Notes: generated by a model not told the origin, from the letters alone. 64,000 nucleotides of DNA from Natronolimnobius sp. AArcel1 (GCF_011043775.1 NZ_JAAKXY010000004.1:186001-250000); one strand, 5' to 3'. Counted from the stretch's first letter, positions 1 through 9,014 are shown. Numbers and translations are program-made.

Positions 1-480
1 TTCTACGTCATCATGGAGGGCATCTTCTTCTATGCCGGCTTTGCCATGATGCTCGGGCTGAAACGCCAGAACAAGATGGTCGGAATCGGCCAGCAGTTCG
101 AGTACATCCTCCGCGATGAGTCCCTGCACGTCGGCTTCGGCGTCGACCTCATTGAGCAGGTGCGTACCGAAAACCCCGGCGTCTGGACTGACGAGTTCGG
201 CGAGACTGTCATCGACCTCATCACCGAAGCCGTCGAACTCGAGAAACGCTACGCCACTGAGGCCTGCCCGGACGAGATGCTCGGGATGGGTCCAGCGCAG
301 TTCGCAGAGTACGTCGAACACATCGCAGATCGGCGTCTCGAGCAACTCGACTTGCCCAAACAGTACGAGACGGAGAACCCGTTCCCATGGATGTCCGAGC
401 AGGTCGACCTGAACAAAGAGAAGAACTTCTTCGAGACGCAGGTCACAGAGTACCAGAGCGGCGGATCGCTGGACTGGTAA
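1..480 (+). CDS. nrdB: Ribonucleoside-diphosphate reductase small subunit, C-terminal part
   Basis: The reading frame is open from the first base, so the gene starts upstream of the window; only about the last 159 residues are seen. The ferritin-like small subunit of class I ribonucleotide reductase carries the metal cofactor used to start reduction of ribonucleotides to deoxyribonucleotides in the cytoplasm. The visible part holds the helix motif EYILRDESLHVGFG, whose Glu and His fit the second set of metal ligands. A polar tail ends in GGSLDW, like the flexible C-terminus that docks onto the large subunit. The phospho-acceptor or radical Tyr region lies outside the window, so the subclass cannot be judged. 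The neighbour at 506-1492 is convergent. Confidence 0.9.
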   Translation, partial: FYVIMEGIFFYAGFAMMLGLKRQNKMVGIGQQFEYILRDESLHVGFGVDLIEQVRTENPGVWTDEFGETVIDLITEAVELEKRYATEACPDEMLGMGPAQFAEYVEHIADRRLEQLDLPKQYETENPFPWMSEQVDLNKEKNFFETQVTEYQSGGSLDW

Positions 481-505
481 CGAGCAAAAAACGACCTGCT
501 GTCGA

Positions 506-1492
506 TTAGAACAGGTGGTCGTCTTCGTCCTCGAGCAGACGAGCGGGGCCGCCGACGTCCCAGATCGTCGTCGAGACGCCGGTGTCGGAAATCTCTTCTT
601 CGACGCGTTCGGCGTACTCCTCGGTCGTGTTGACGTAGACGCTCGCGCCGGTGTCAGTCGAGAAGTACACTGGAATATCCTCTTCCTCGCGCAGTTCGCG
701 CACGCGGTTGAAGATGGCAAGCGTCGCTGGCTGCCAGTAGACCCAGCCCTCGGGGCCGGTCATCGTCGTCGCAGCGAGCGAGAGCGAGTCGTGTTCGGCG
801 AGTTCGAACACCGAATCGAACTCGTCGTTGCGAAGCGCGTCACGCATCTCTGCGATCTGGCCGTGGATGTGGGCGTTTCGCGCCTGGAACATGTGGCTGT
901 CTGCGGCCTCATCGTGGGCATCCTCGGTCTCTTTGTGGTACGGCACGAGTCCGACGATGATCTTCATGTCCTCGTGGAGATTACTCGGCAGTCGTCGGGA
1001 GACGCAGTCGTCGTCGTTCAGCCCCGTATGCAACTGCGAGAACGCACCCGTCACTGCGCGGGCCGCAGACGCCGAGCCGACGCGCGCAATCGTCGAAATC
1101 TCTTGCTTGGAGGCATCGAGTTCTGCAGCCTCCGCGAGCGCCATCGCCGCAGCCGCAAAGCCAGACGACGACGAGCCAAGCCCGACGTTCGTCGGGAAAC
1201 TGTTCTCGCTCTCGAGGCGCACCGGATACACCGTGTGGGCAGCGTCAGATTTCGAGCGTGCTTTCTCGACGACGGCTTCGACCCGTTCGGCCGCGCGGCC
1301 CTCGAGTTCCTCGCCGTCAACGATGAAGGTGTCCTCGTCGTAGTCCATGGAGAACTCGACGGTCGTTCGTGTGTGACTCGGTGCCGTACAGACACTGATG
1401 CTGTCGTGATACGGCAGTCGTTCGATGTCATCACGCATCCCGTGGTATTTTACGAGACCCTGAATTGGGTGGGCCATCGCCGTCGCTTTCAT
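506..1492 (-). CDS. mvaD: Phosphomevalonate decarboxylase (GHMP family, mevalonate pathway)
   Basis: GHMP-fold protein of 328 residues, with the glycine/serine-rich ATP loop GLGSSSSGFAAAAMAL and an N-terminal AHPIQGLVKYHGM segment typical of diphosphomevalonate decarboxylase relatives. In haloarchaea the characterised relative acts on mevalonate 5-phosphate to give isopentenyl phosphate (established for Haloferax volcanii), so phosphomevalonate decarboxylase is the likelier activity. It feeds archaeal isoprenoid lipids together with the prenyl diphosphate synthase at 3802. An open frame extends 12 codons further upstream, but the ATG at 1492 gives the family-like start MKATAMAHP. The C-terminal end is very acidic, as is usual for halophiles. 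Confidence 0.85.
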   Translation of the reverse strand: MKATAMAHPIQGLVKYHGMRDDIERLPYHDSISVCTAPSHTRTTVEFSMDYDEDTFIVDGEELEGRAAERVEAVVEKARSKSDAAHTVYPVRLESENSFPTNVGLGSSSSGFAAAAMALAEAAELDASKQEISTIARVGSASAARAVTGAFSQLHTGLNDDDCVSRRLPSNLHEDMKIIVGLVPYHKETEDAHDEAADSHMFQARNAHIHGQIAEMRDALRNDEFDSVFELAEHDSLSLAATTMTGPEGWVYWQPATLAIFNRVRELREEEDIPVYFSTDTGASVYVNTTEEYAERVEEEISDTGVSTTIWDVGGPARLLEDEDDHLF

Positions 1493-1625
1493 ACCGTGAC
1501 ACGGGTGTGATGATTGTATAAACTTCACGGCATCTCTCCAGTAACTCGAGACAGTTCACATCAGATACATATTTGTCGGACTCGGAATCCGAACGCTGAA
1601 ACACCGACCATCCAATGATCAACCT

Positions 1626-2309
1626 ATGGGAACCCCACGCGAGACACGTCAAGAGCAAGCCGAGACGGTCATCGACCGCCTCGAGGAGGCCTATCCTGAC
1701 TCGACGATTTCGCTTCGGTATTCGAACCGCCTCGAGTTGCTGATCGCGGTGATTCTCTCCGCCCAGTGTACTGACGAGCGAGTCAACAAAGAGACGAAAC
1801 ACCTGTTCGAGAAGTACGACGGCCCCGAGGAGTACGCAAACGCGCCCCAGGAGGAACTCGCCGAGGATCTAAGTTCGATCACCTACTACAACAGCAAAGC
1901 CGAGTACATCCGCACCTCGTGTGAACTCATTCTCGAGGAGCACGACGGCGAAGTGCCTGACACGATGGACGAGCTAACGGAGCTGTCGGGAGTCGGGCGG
2001 AAAACCGCCAACGTGGTGCTTCAACACGGCCACGACGTCGTCGAAGGAATCGTTGTCGACACCCACGTCCAGCGTCTCTCGCGGCGACTCGGCCTGACCG
2101 AGGAGCAGTATCCGGAACAGATCGAACAGGATCTGATGGGAATCGTCCCCGAGGGCTACTGGCAGCAGTTTACCCACCTCTGTATCGACCACGGCCGCGC
2201 GATCTGTAGCGCACAAAATCCAGACTGTAGCGACTGCGTGCTCGCCGACCTCTGTCCTTCCGAGAAAGGTGACTCGGAGATCGACCTCGCCTCTGGCGAC
2301 CCCTGGTAG
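1626..2309 (+). CDS. nth: Endonuclease III, base excision repair glycosylase/AP lyase
   Basis: A 227-residue HhH-GPD superfamily protein. It removes oxidised pyrimidines from DNA and cleaves the abasic site. Visible hallmarks are the substrate-pocket motif LSAQCTD, the helix-hairpin-helix LSGVGRKTANVVL with the catalytic Lys, the catalytic Asp in VVDTHVQRLSRRLGL, and the 4Fe-4S ligand pattern C-X6-C-X2-C-X5-C near the C-terminus (CSAQNPDCSDCVLADLC). Length matches the family. It is monocistronic, divergent from the decarboxylase gene, and followed by a small acidic protein gene. Confidence 0.95.
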   Translation: MGTPRETRQEQAETVIDRLEEAYPDSTISLRYSNRLELLIAVILSAQCTDERVNKETKHLFEKYDGPEEYANAPQEELAEDLSSITYYNSKAEYIRTSCELILEEHDGEVPDTMDELTELSGVGRKTANVVLQHGHDVVEGIVVDTHVQRLSRRLGLTEEQYPEQIEQDLMGIVPEGYWQQFTHLCIDHGRAICSAQNPDCSDCVLADLCPSEKGDSEIDLASGDPW

Positions 2310-2388
2310 AAGCGTAGACACTCTGGTGCCGACCCACGCAAGCCCAACCCCTTTTGGGCGGTCACTGATAGCCCCAGACGGGATCACT

Positions 2389-2631
2389 ATGTCTGACAAT
2401 ACCGACGAGACTGGCAAGGACGAGCACGGGCGAGACGTCGAACTCGAGCACGAGAAAACCGACGAGGACGACAACGAGGAACTCACCGAGGAGGAAAAAG
2501 AGGCGCGTGAAGAACATCAAGAAGAACAGCGCCGACAGGATATCGAACACAAGTCGGACGAGCGCGAGAACGACGCCCTCGAGAACACGAACCCGGATCA
2601 CCACCGGGACGAAGAGCCATACAACAGCTAA
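2389..2631 (+). CDS. Small highly acidic hydrophilic protein, unknown function
   Basis: An 80-residue protein made almost entirely of Asp, Glu, Lys, Arg, Gln, Asn and His, with a long predicted helical stretch (EELTEEEKEAREEHQEEQRR). There is no hydrophobic core, so it is probably disordered or coiled-coil. The ATG at 2389 is chosen because the upstream in-frame extension would run into nth. I do not recognise a family. A large palindrome begins at the stop codon and could act as terminator or RNA stabiliser. Confidence 0.6.
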   Translation: MSDNTDETGKDEHGRDVELEHEKTDEDDNEELTEEEKEAREEHQEEQRRQDIEHKSDERENDALENTNPDHHRDEEPYNS

Positions 2632-2700
2632 TACTGCCGGACAACAGTCAGCACAGGTTTCGACCAGCCGTTCGGTCGAAACGCTGTCCTCCGGCAGTAT
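2631..2700. repeat. 70-bp nested palindrome after the acidic-protein gene
   Basis: The outer arms ATACTGCCGGA (2631-2641) and TCCGGCAGTAT (2690-2700) are perfect inverted repeats. Inside them GTTTCGACC (2657-2665) pairs with GGTCGAAAC (2674-2682). The stop codon's last base is part of the left arm. It could be a terminator, a structured 3' end or a small palindromic element. No poly-T follows. Confidence 0.7.
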
Positions 2701-2786
2701 ACCGTCCCGACGTCTGTCGGTCGCGTGTGTCTCGAGGTCACGCTGACCACTCTTTTCGCGACTGCGTTCAATAGTAGTTGACTCGA

Positions 2787-3602
2787 TTACGCGTGCGACT
2801 CGAGTGCGTCCTCGGGAACGACAAGCGTCGAGAGCGTGTCAGTCACAGAGACCGTGACGGCCCCATCGATAGATATTGTCGCACTCGCATGCTCGTCGGC
2901 GACGACCTGAATCGGCCCCTCGTCGCGTTCGACGGTGAGCCGAACGCCGTCGTCGGGCAGCACCCATCGGCTGGTTTTGGTGACGAACGGCGCAATCGGC
3001 GTCACGGCGAGGGCATCGATGGCCGCAGACAGTTGCGGGGCCTCGAGCGTGCTCGCATAGCCGTGCGTGCCGGCCGGCGTCGAGACGACGACGCCGTCAG
3101 CGCGAAACGAGGCGACAGTATCTCCTCGGCTGCGGACGGCAAACTCCGAGATTCGAGCGGGTTCGTCCGTCACGAGCGTCACGTCGAACAGCGCCCGCTC
3201 AGTGCCGACGGCGTTCCCGTCACCATCGACAATCGCTGCCGAAAGGACGGGCTGTGACTGCTCGCGTGCGTCTCCGTCAAAGATGGTCGGGAGCGCCCTC
3301 GAGACGTCCTCACGAGCGACTGTGTCGATGCCGTCGACGTCGCCAACTGGGAGTACGGGTACCTCGAGTCCGGCGCGTGCAACCGCCGAGAGCGTCGACT
3401 CGCCGTCGGCGATCACTAGATCGAGGTCGGCCGCCTGGAGGGCTTCGAGGTCGCCGTAAACACACTCGAGTGAGTGTGGACACGACTCGGTTGCACTCGA
3501 AACGGCGTCTGCAACCGCGCTTTCGTGGTCGCTCTCGCTCGTGGCGTCGCTCGCTGCGACGCCGACGGCGACCTCGTCGCGCCCACTCCAGGCGGTATCC
3601 AT
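2787..3602 (-). CDS. ATP-NAD kinase-like protein with degenerate nucleotide loop
   Basis: A 271-residue protein resembling the NAD kinase/diacylglycerol kinase superfamily. The C-terminal half has the NAD-binding motif STPAGTHGYA followed by a typical beta-rich domain (WVLPDDGVRLTVER, then DGAV). The diagnostic GGDGTxL loop of true NAD kinases appears only as VIADGESTLSAV, so the glycine-rich part is largely lost. It may bind nucleotide without standard NAD kinase activity. The ATG at 3602 is preferred over a more upstream start that would add an Arg/His-rich unlikely leader. It is divergent from the prenyl synthase gene. Confidence 0.65.
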   Translation of the reverse strand: MDTAWSGRDEVAVGVAASDATSESDHESAVADAVSSATESCPHSLECVYGDLEALQAADLDLVIADGESTLSAVARAGLEVPVLPVGDVDGIDTVAREDVSRALPTIFDGDAREQSQPVLSAAIVDGDGNAVGTERALFDVTLVTDEPARISEFAVRSRGDTVASFRADGVVVSTPAGTHGYASTLEAPQLSAAIDALAVTPIAPFVTKTSRWVLPDDGVRLTVERDEGPIQVVADEHASATISIDGAVTVSVTDTLSTLVVPEDALESHA

Positions 3603-3801
3603 ACCCGCTCTTTCACACGGCCCGCTCAAAAGCATACGGTTGTGCGCCGACGCCCGCTGTGTGTCTGTGCCAGCGTGGAGGCGAGCGTCGACCCATCGAA
3701 GCGACAACTCGAGCAGCAGTTGTCACCAACGCCGAACATGACAGGCCGGAATCGACACGACAAACTGAATCTTTTTTACCCCGGTCGCTCTCGGGGGATG
3801 T

Positions 3802-4866
3802 ATGCGGGAGACGCTTGCCGAATGGCGGCCGGCCGTCGACGAGGCGATTGCAGACCTCGTCCCACGGGAGATCGACGACGAACACCTCGAGACGTTCTTC
3901 GGCGAGCCAACGTACGAGTACGACCCAGCAGGGATACAGCGGGCGCTTTCTGACCCGCTCTGGGAACTGCTTGACCGGGGCGGCAAACGCTGGCGTGCCG
4001 TGCTCTTTTTGGTCTTCGTCGAGGGCTTCGGCGAAGATCCCGAAGAGTACCTGCACTACGCCTGTATTCCCGAAATTTTGCACAACGGGACGATTATCGT
4101 CGACGACGTCGAAGACGAGGCGACGAAACGCCGGGGTGAACCAGCGCTCCATCACATCTACGATCAGGACGTCGCGTTAAACGCCGGCAACGCGATGTAC
4201 TTCCTACCGCTCAAGGTGCTCACTCAGACGCAGGCAGATCTCCCCGCCGAACAACGCCTCGCCGCCTACGAGATGCTGATGGACGAACTCAATCGCACGC
4301 ATCTCGGTCAGGGGATGGACATCTATTGGCACAACGAACACGAGGTCGACATTACGACCGACCAGTACCTCGAGATGTGTGCGTGCAAAACCGGCTGTCT
4401 CGGCCGGATCGTCGCCCGACTTGCAGCCATCCTCACCGATCAGCCTGCCGACGTCGAACAATCACTCGCCACCTACGCCGAACTGACCGCCGTCGCGTTC
4501 CAGATCGGTGACGACATTCTCGATGTCGAAAACTCGCTTGGCCGTGCCGGCGACTTCGGCAAGGAGTTCGGCAACGACGTCCGCGAGGGCAAAAAGACGC
4601 TGCTGGTCATCCACGCGCTCGCCGAAAGCGATCCCGAAACCGCCGAACGGCTTCGAGAGATCCTCTCTGCCGACGAGAACACCGAAGACGACATTCTCGA
4701 GGCACTGGCGATTCTCGAGGAAACAGACAGCGTCGAGTACGCCCGCGAGCGCGCGCTCGATATTGCCGCAACCGCCTGCGCGGAACTCGATGATCTCCCA
4801 CTCGATGACGAAACGGATCGCAAACTTCGAGAATTCACCGAGTTCGTCATCGACCGCGACGTCTAA
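3802..4866 (+). CDS. idsA: Polyprenyl (geranylgeranyl/farnesyl) diphosphate synthase
   Basis: A 354-residue trans-isoprenyl diphosphate synthase. It has the first aspartate-rich motif DDVED (in IIVDDVEDEATKRR), the second motif GDDILD, and the conserved GGKRWR segment that binds isopentenyl diphosphate. It condenses IPP with allylic diphosphates to make C15-C25 chains for archaeal ether lipids and quinones in the cytosol. Chain length cannot be set from the motif alone. It pairs functionally with the phosphomevalonate decarboxylase at 506-1492. A small membrane protein follows 9 bp downstream, probably in the same transcript. Confidence 0.92.
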   Translation: MRETLAEWRPAVDEAIADLVPREIDDEHLETFFGEPTYEYDPAGIQRALSDPLWELLDRGGKRWRAVLFLVFVEGFGEDPEEYLHYACIPEILHNGTIIVDDVEDEATKRRGEPALHHIYDQDVALNAGNAMYFLPLKVLTQTQADLPAEQRLAAYEMLMDELNRTHLGQGMDIYWHNEHEVDITTDQYLEMCACKTGCLGRIVARLAAILTDQPADVEQSLATYAELTAVAFQIGDDILDVENSLGRAGDFGKEFGNDVREGKKTLLVIHALAESDPETAERLREILSADENTEDDILEALAILEETDSVEYARERALDIAATACAELDDLPLDDETDRKLREFTEFVIDRDV

Positions 4867-4875
4867 GATAGTCCA

Positions 4876-5178
4876 ATGACTCCCGGACCGTCCACGACGA
4901 TCGGCTCCGATCCCGCCTCGAGCGACCAGCGTCGACTGCTCGGGTATGGTCTCGCTGCAGTCATCGCTATCACTGCTCTGAGTGCGGGAACGGGATACGC
5001 GGTACAGGCGTGGACCGGACTCGAGGAAACGACCGTTCTCGCGATGCCGGTCGCGATTTCGTCGGGTGCGTTCGCGCTCTATGGCGCTGTCGTCAGCACG
5101 ACGTTTTTTGTTACGCTCGTGCTCGTCTTCTACGCTGTCTCGATGCTCGAGCGTTCGGACGAGTTCGACCTCGAGTAA
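4876..5178 (+). CDS. Small two-helix membrane protein, unknown
   Basis: A 100-residue protein with two hydrophobic segments: roughly residues 22-44 (YGLAAVIAITALSAGTGYAV) and 65-90, which includes VSTTFFVTLVLVFYAVSML. The N-terminal tail is hydrophilic and the end is acidic. It starts 9 bp after idsA and is therefore likely co-transcribed. I do not recognise a function. The convergent acs gene ends 16 bp away. Confidence 0.7.
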   Translation: MTPGPSTTIGSDPASSDQRRLLGYGLAAVIAITALSAGTGYAVQAWTGLEETTVLAMPVAISSGAFALYGAVVSTTFFVTLVLVFYAVSMLERSDEFDLE

Positions 5179-5193
5179 GCCGGCGACGCGAGG

Positions 5194-7182
5194 TTACTCG
5201 TCATCGACTCGGTCTGCAATCTCGTCGACGATCTCCGGGTTCCGAAGCGTCGCGGTGCTGCCGAGGTCGTTGCCGCTTGCAATATCCTCGAGCAGGCGGC
5301 GCATGATTTTGCCCGAGCGCGTTTTCGGCAGTTCTGGCGTGAAGATCACCCTCTCGGGGCGGGCAATCGGGCCGATTCCGTCTTCGACTGACTCGACGAT
5401 TCGCTCGCGCATGGATTCGGTTGCCTCTTGGCTGTCCTCTAAAATGACGTAGGTGTAGACGGCTTCGCCTTTGACGTCGTGGTCGCCGCCGACGACAGCG
5501 GCTTCGGCAACGCCGGAAACGCCGACGACGGCGGATTCGATCTCCATCGTACCGAGGCGGTGCCCGGAGACGTTGATCACGTCGTCCACGCGGCCGAGAA
5601 TCGTAATGTAGCCGTCGTCGTCGATCTTCGCGCCGTCCTCGGGGAAGTAGACCCACTCGTTGCTGTCAGGGTCGGAGTACTCCTGCCAGTACTCGGAGAG
5701 GAACCGCTCGTCGTTGTTGTACAGCGTTCGGAGCATGCCGGGCCACGGTTTGTCAACAGTCACGTAGCCAGCCTTTCCAGCGTCGACTTCCTCGCCTTCG
5801 GCGTCGACGACCCGTGCGTCGATGCCCGGTAGCGGCGGCCCGGCAGAGCCGGGTTTCATCGTGTTGATCGCGGGTAGCGTCGTGATCATCATGCCGCCAG
5901 TCTCGGTCTGCCACCAGGTGTCGACGATGGGGCAGTCCTCGTTGCCGATGTGTTTGTAGTACCACTTCCACGCGCGCGGGTTGATCGGTTCCCCGACCGT
6001 CCCGAGCAGCCGCAGCGAGGACAGATCGTGTTCGGCGGGGAACTGCTCGCCCCACTTCATGAACGAGCGAATTGCAGTCGGGGCGGTGTAGAAGATATCG
6101 ACGCGGTTGCGCTCGATAATCTCCCAGAGGCGGTCGCGGTCGGGGTAATCTGGCGTCCCTTCGTACATCATCGTCGTCGTGCCAAGTACGAGCGGGCCGT
6201 AGACAATGTAGGAGTGGCCGGTGATCCAGCCAATATCGGCCGCACACCAGTAGGTATCCTCGGGTTTGATATCGAGGACGGCATGGCTCGTCCACGCGGC
6301 ATATGAGAGATACCCTCCAGTGGTGTGTTTGACACCTTTCGGCTCGCCCGTCGTTCCCGAGGTGTACATCAGGAACAACATATCCTCGGCGTCGCGGGAG
6401 ACGGGTTCGACCGACGCGCCAGCGTGCTCGTCGACCAGTTCGTCGTAGTCGTGGGCGTTACTGCCGAGGAAGTGCGTGAGTTCGTCGCCCAGTCGGTCGA
6501 CGACGACACTCGTCACCTCGTGGTCGACACCGCGAAGCCCCTTGTCTGCTTTCTCCTTGTGATTCAGGGCATCGCCGCGGCGGTAGTAGCCATCACAGGT
6601 GACGAGATACTCGCTGTCGGCGGCGTTCATCCGCGTCGCGAGCGCATCTGCCGAGAAGCCCGCAAAGACCACGCTGTGTGGCGCGCCGATGCGTGCGCAT
6701 GCGAGCATTGCAATCGGCAACTCGGGGATCATCGGCATGTACAGCGTCACGACATCGTCTTCTTCGACGCCGAGGTCGCGAAGGCTCGCCGCGAACGCTT
6801 CGACTTCGTTCAACAACTCGCCGTAGGTGTAGGTTCGCGTCTCGCCCAGTTCGCCCTCCCACTGAATCGCCGCACGATTCTTCGCGCCATCCTCGACGTG
6901 GCGGTCCAGACAGTTCGCGGAGGCGTTTAGCTCGCCGCCCGTGAACCACTCATAGAACGGGCCGTCCTCGTCATCAAGGACAGTGTCGTACTCACTGTCC
7001 CACGACAGCAGGTTGGCTGCCTGCTCCCAGCACTCGGGCCACTCCTCCTCGAACGTCTCCGCGAGGTCCTCGTCCGTGACGTTCGCCTGCTCGACGAAGG
7101 ACTCTGGCGGATCGAACGCGTCCTGTTCCTCGAGTCGTGCCTCGAGTTCGACATCGGCGTCACTGTCGGGGTCGTCACTCAT
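5194..7182 (-). CDS. acs: Acetyl-CoA synthetase (AMP-forming)
   Basis: A 662-residue ANL-superfamily ligase, the full length expected for Acs. It activates acetate to acetyl-AMP and then acetyl-CoA in the cytoplasm. Visible motifs are the P-loop-like A3 motif TSGTTGEPKGV, WWQTETGG (A5), YITILGRVDDVINVSGHRLG (A8 hinge), and the C-terminal PKTRSGKIMRRLL with the acetylatable catalytic Lys. A TATA-like TTTATCC sits about 30 bp upstream of the start. The nearest upstream gene, also on the minus strand, is an independent Rossmann protein. Confidence 0.97.
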   Translation of the reverse strand: MSDDPDSDADVELEARLEEQDAFDPPESFVEQANVTDEDLAETFEEEWPECWEQAANLLSWDSEYDTVLDDEDGPFYEWFTGGELNASANCLDRHVEDGAKNRAAIQWEGELGETRTYTYGELLNEVEAFAASLRDLGVEEDDVVTLYMPMIPELPIAMLACARIGAPHSVVFAGFSADALATRMNAADSEYLVTCDGYYRRGDALNHKEKADKGLRGVDHEVTSVVVDRLGDELTHFLGSNAHDYDELVDEHAGASVEPVSRDAEDMLFLMYTSGTTGEPKGVKHTTGGYLSYAAWTSHAVLDIKPEDTYWCAADIGWITGHSYIVYGPLVLGTTTMMYEGTPDYPDRDRLWEIIERNRVDIFYTAPTAIRSFMKWGEQFPAEHDLSSLRLLGTVGEPINPRAWKWYYKHIGNEDCPIVDTWWQTETGGMMITTLPAINTMKPGSAGPPLPGIDARVVDAEGEEVDAGKAGYVTVDKPWPGMLRTLYNNDERFLSEYWQEYSDPDSNEWVYFPEDGAKIDDDGYITILGRVDDVINVSGHRLGTMEIESAVVGVSGVAEAAVVGGDHDVKGEAVYTYVILEDSQEATESMRERIVESVEDGIGPIARPERVIFTPELPKTRSGKIMRRLLEDIASGNDLGSTATLRNPEIVDEIADRVDDE

Positions 7183-7275
7183 AACTAGTGAAATTATCGA
7201 CCATTATCGGGATAAACGTTCCCCCGACCGAGTCGGAATCGCCTCGAGTCTGGTGATTTGTGACTGGGAACCGAC

Positions 7276-8031
7276 TTACGCGCGTGGCTGCTCGAGGTCG
7301 ACATCCACCTGGTCGAACGCCCAGTCGATATCGACGAGATTGCGCGGCGTTTCCGAGAGGCCATCACGGCTGACGGCCTCGAGCGTTCGATTTCGTGCGG
7401 CTGGTGTGAACGGGGCCGCGGCCATGAGTCGTGCAACATCGGCCCGTGGGATCGAGCCAGAAACAGAGTGGCCACCTTCGCCGACAACGAGGTCGCCCCG
7501 TGGTGGCGCGTCAGTGAGTGTGCCCGGACGGACGATCGTATAGGAAAGACCAGAGCGACGAAGTGCGCTCTCGGCATCCTGTTTCGCCTTGAGTGAGCCA
7601 CGGATCAGCAATCGGGCTGGCAGCGAAAGCCCGCATTTCGAACTGCCGACGCCGATTGCACTTTCGAAGACGAAATGGGAGACATCCGATGCCAACGCGG
7701 CAGTCACGAGATTCATGACGCCGGTTCGGTCGACCAGTTTCCCACCGGTGACGTGTCGGTAACTCGGCGGCGTCCCAACCGCACAGTAGACGATATCGCA
7801 GTCTTTGACCGCGGCGACGGCATCGTGAGGTTCGAAAAAGTCAGCGACAACAACCTCGTCTGCGCCGTGGCGCTCGAGGGTGTCGACGGTGGCGTACGAA
7901 CGGGTCGTCGCGCGGACAGTGAGGTCGGTCGGTCGCAAGACAGAGAGGAGTTCGGTGCCTGTTGCGCCGCTTGCACCGGCAATAAGAACGCGGTTCGGAC
8001 TATCGGATCGTCCGGAGCCAATTGCAGTCAT
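7276..8031 (-). CDS. NAD(P)-binding atypical SDR/NmrA-like protein
   Basis: A 251-residue Rossmann-fold protein. The N-terminal RVLIAGASGATGTELL carries the GxxGxxG dinucleotide loop of atypical short-chain dehydrogenases. It continues with the expected order of beta strands, an acidic ADFFEPHD after strand 3, YCAVGTPPSYR, and a SYTIVRPGTLTD stretch common in NAD(P)H-binding quinone reductase-like and epimerase-like members. The catalytic YxxxK of classical SDRs is not obvious, so it may sense cofactor or act on an unknown substrate. It is a single gene between acs and the CBS gene. Confidence 0.8.
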   Translation of the reverse strand: MTAIGSGRSDSPNRVLIAGASGATGTELLSVLRPTDLTVRATTRSYATVDTLERHGADEVVVADFFEPHDAVAAVKDCDIVYCAVGTPPSYRHVTGGKLVDRTGVMNLVTAALASDVSHFVFESAIGVGSSKCGLSLPARLLIRGSLKAKQDAESALRRSGLSYTIVRPGTLTDAPPRGDLVVGEGGHSVSGSIPRADVARLMAAAPFTPAARNRTLEAVSRDGLSETPRNLVDIDWAFDQVDVDLEQPRA

Positions 8032-8141
8032 CGGATCGGCTACTTCACCGCGACGGATAACTGTGTAGCACGCATTCTCGCATGCCGGTCACTCACCCGC
8101 AGACGGCCATTCGCAGGGCTTTCACGTCGGCACAAAAAGGT

Positions 8142-8951
8142 CTACTCCGATGATTGCAATCGCTTCGTCGTCTGGACAAGTGGGTGGCGTGCATAATCGA
8201 CGACATCGATATCCGCGATCGACTCGAGGCCTTCCTTTTTCGCCGTCCGAGCCATCCCGAGATCGATCGGCGAGTCGATCACGATGACGTAGGCATCCAT
8301 CTCGTCAATCTCGAGGCGGTCAGATGCGAGCACGCGGTGGTGACCATCCGCCAGCAGCAACGAGCCGGCGTTGTCGATGACGACGAGCGGTTCGGCCAGT
8401 CCGCGCTCGAGTTCGTACTGCCTGCCTTCGAGTTCGTCGGCGTACACCCGACCCTGTGTTGGCGTCAGTTCCGCAATCGCCACCGTGCGCCGTTCCTGCT
8501 CGAGGCTGACGTCGTGAATCTGCTCGAGCGTTCGCATGAGTTTGCCCACCTTTTCGGGCGTGGCCCGCTCGATCTGGCTCCGGATGACGTCGGCGTTTGA
8601 GATGATGCCGACGAGGTTGCCCGCGTCGTCGACGACGGGGAGTTTCTGGATGCCAGAGCGGAGGATGACGCGTGCTGCCTCAGTGACTTTCATCTCCGGA
8701 TGGGCAACGAGAAGATCAGTCGTCATCACCCTGAAAATCGGATCGTCGTCATCGGCCAACAACAGATCACGGGCGCTGACGAAGCCCTCGACACGTCGAC
8801 GTTCACAGACGGGAAAGCCGCTGTGCTTGTCGCTTTCGGCGATTCTGGTTGCCACGTCGCCGACGGCAGCGTCGGGCGAAACCGTCACCACGTCACGCGT
8901 CATATACTCTTCAACCCGTGGTTTCCGCCCGTCTGAGACGACCTCTTCCAT
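8142..8951 (-). CDS. CBS-pair protein fused to a ParB-like nuclease domain
   Basis: A 269-residue protein. Residues 12-65 and 75-125 form two CBS repeats (EYMTRDVVTVSPDAAVGDVA, then VMTTDLLVAHPEMKVTEAA and PVVDDAGNLVGIISNADVI), an adenosyl-ligand sensing module. Residues from about 155 carry a ParB/sulfiredoxin-like domain, with IAELTPTQGRVYADELEGRQ and the signature LVVIDNAGSLLLADGHHRV. The combination suggests ligand-gated action on nucleotides or DNA, but substrate and partner are unknown. It is monocistronic and transcribed towards the NmrA-like gene. Confidence 0.85.
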   Translation of the reverse strand: MEEVVSDGRKPRVEEYMTRDVVTVSPDAAVGDVATRIAESDKHSGFPVCERRRVEGFVSARDLLLADDDDPIFRVMTTDLLVAHPEMKVTEAARVILRSGIQKLPVVDDAGNLVGIISNADVIRSQIERATPEKVGKLMRTLEQIHDVSLEQERRTVAIAELTPTQGRVYADELEGRQYELERGLAEPLVVIDNAGSLLLADGHHRVLASDRLEIDEMDAYVIVIDSPIDLGMARTAKKEGLESIADIDVVDYARHPLVQTTKRLQSSE

Positions 8952-9014
8952 ACATGCTGTAGCGGACCCGGGCGCAAAAGTGCTGTTGGTGTCGTCACCG
9001 CCAGCGATTACTCC

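Noticed and set aside
515-1510. 331-residue plus-strand open frame
   Set aside because: Antisense shadow of the phosphomevalonate decarboxylase gene; Arg/Val-rich composition typical of GC-rich antisense frames and no domain.
3254-4180. 308-residue Arg-rich frame
   Set aside because: Crosses two genes in the wrong frame; composition not haloarchaeal coding.
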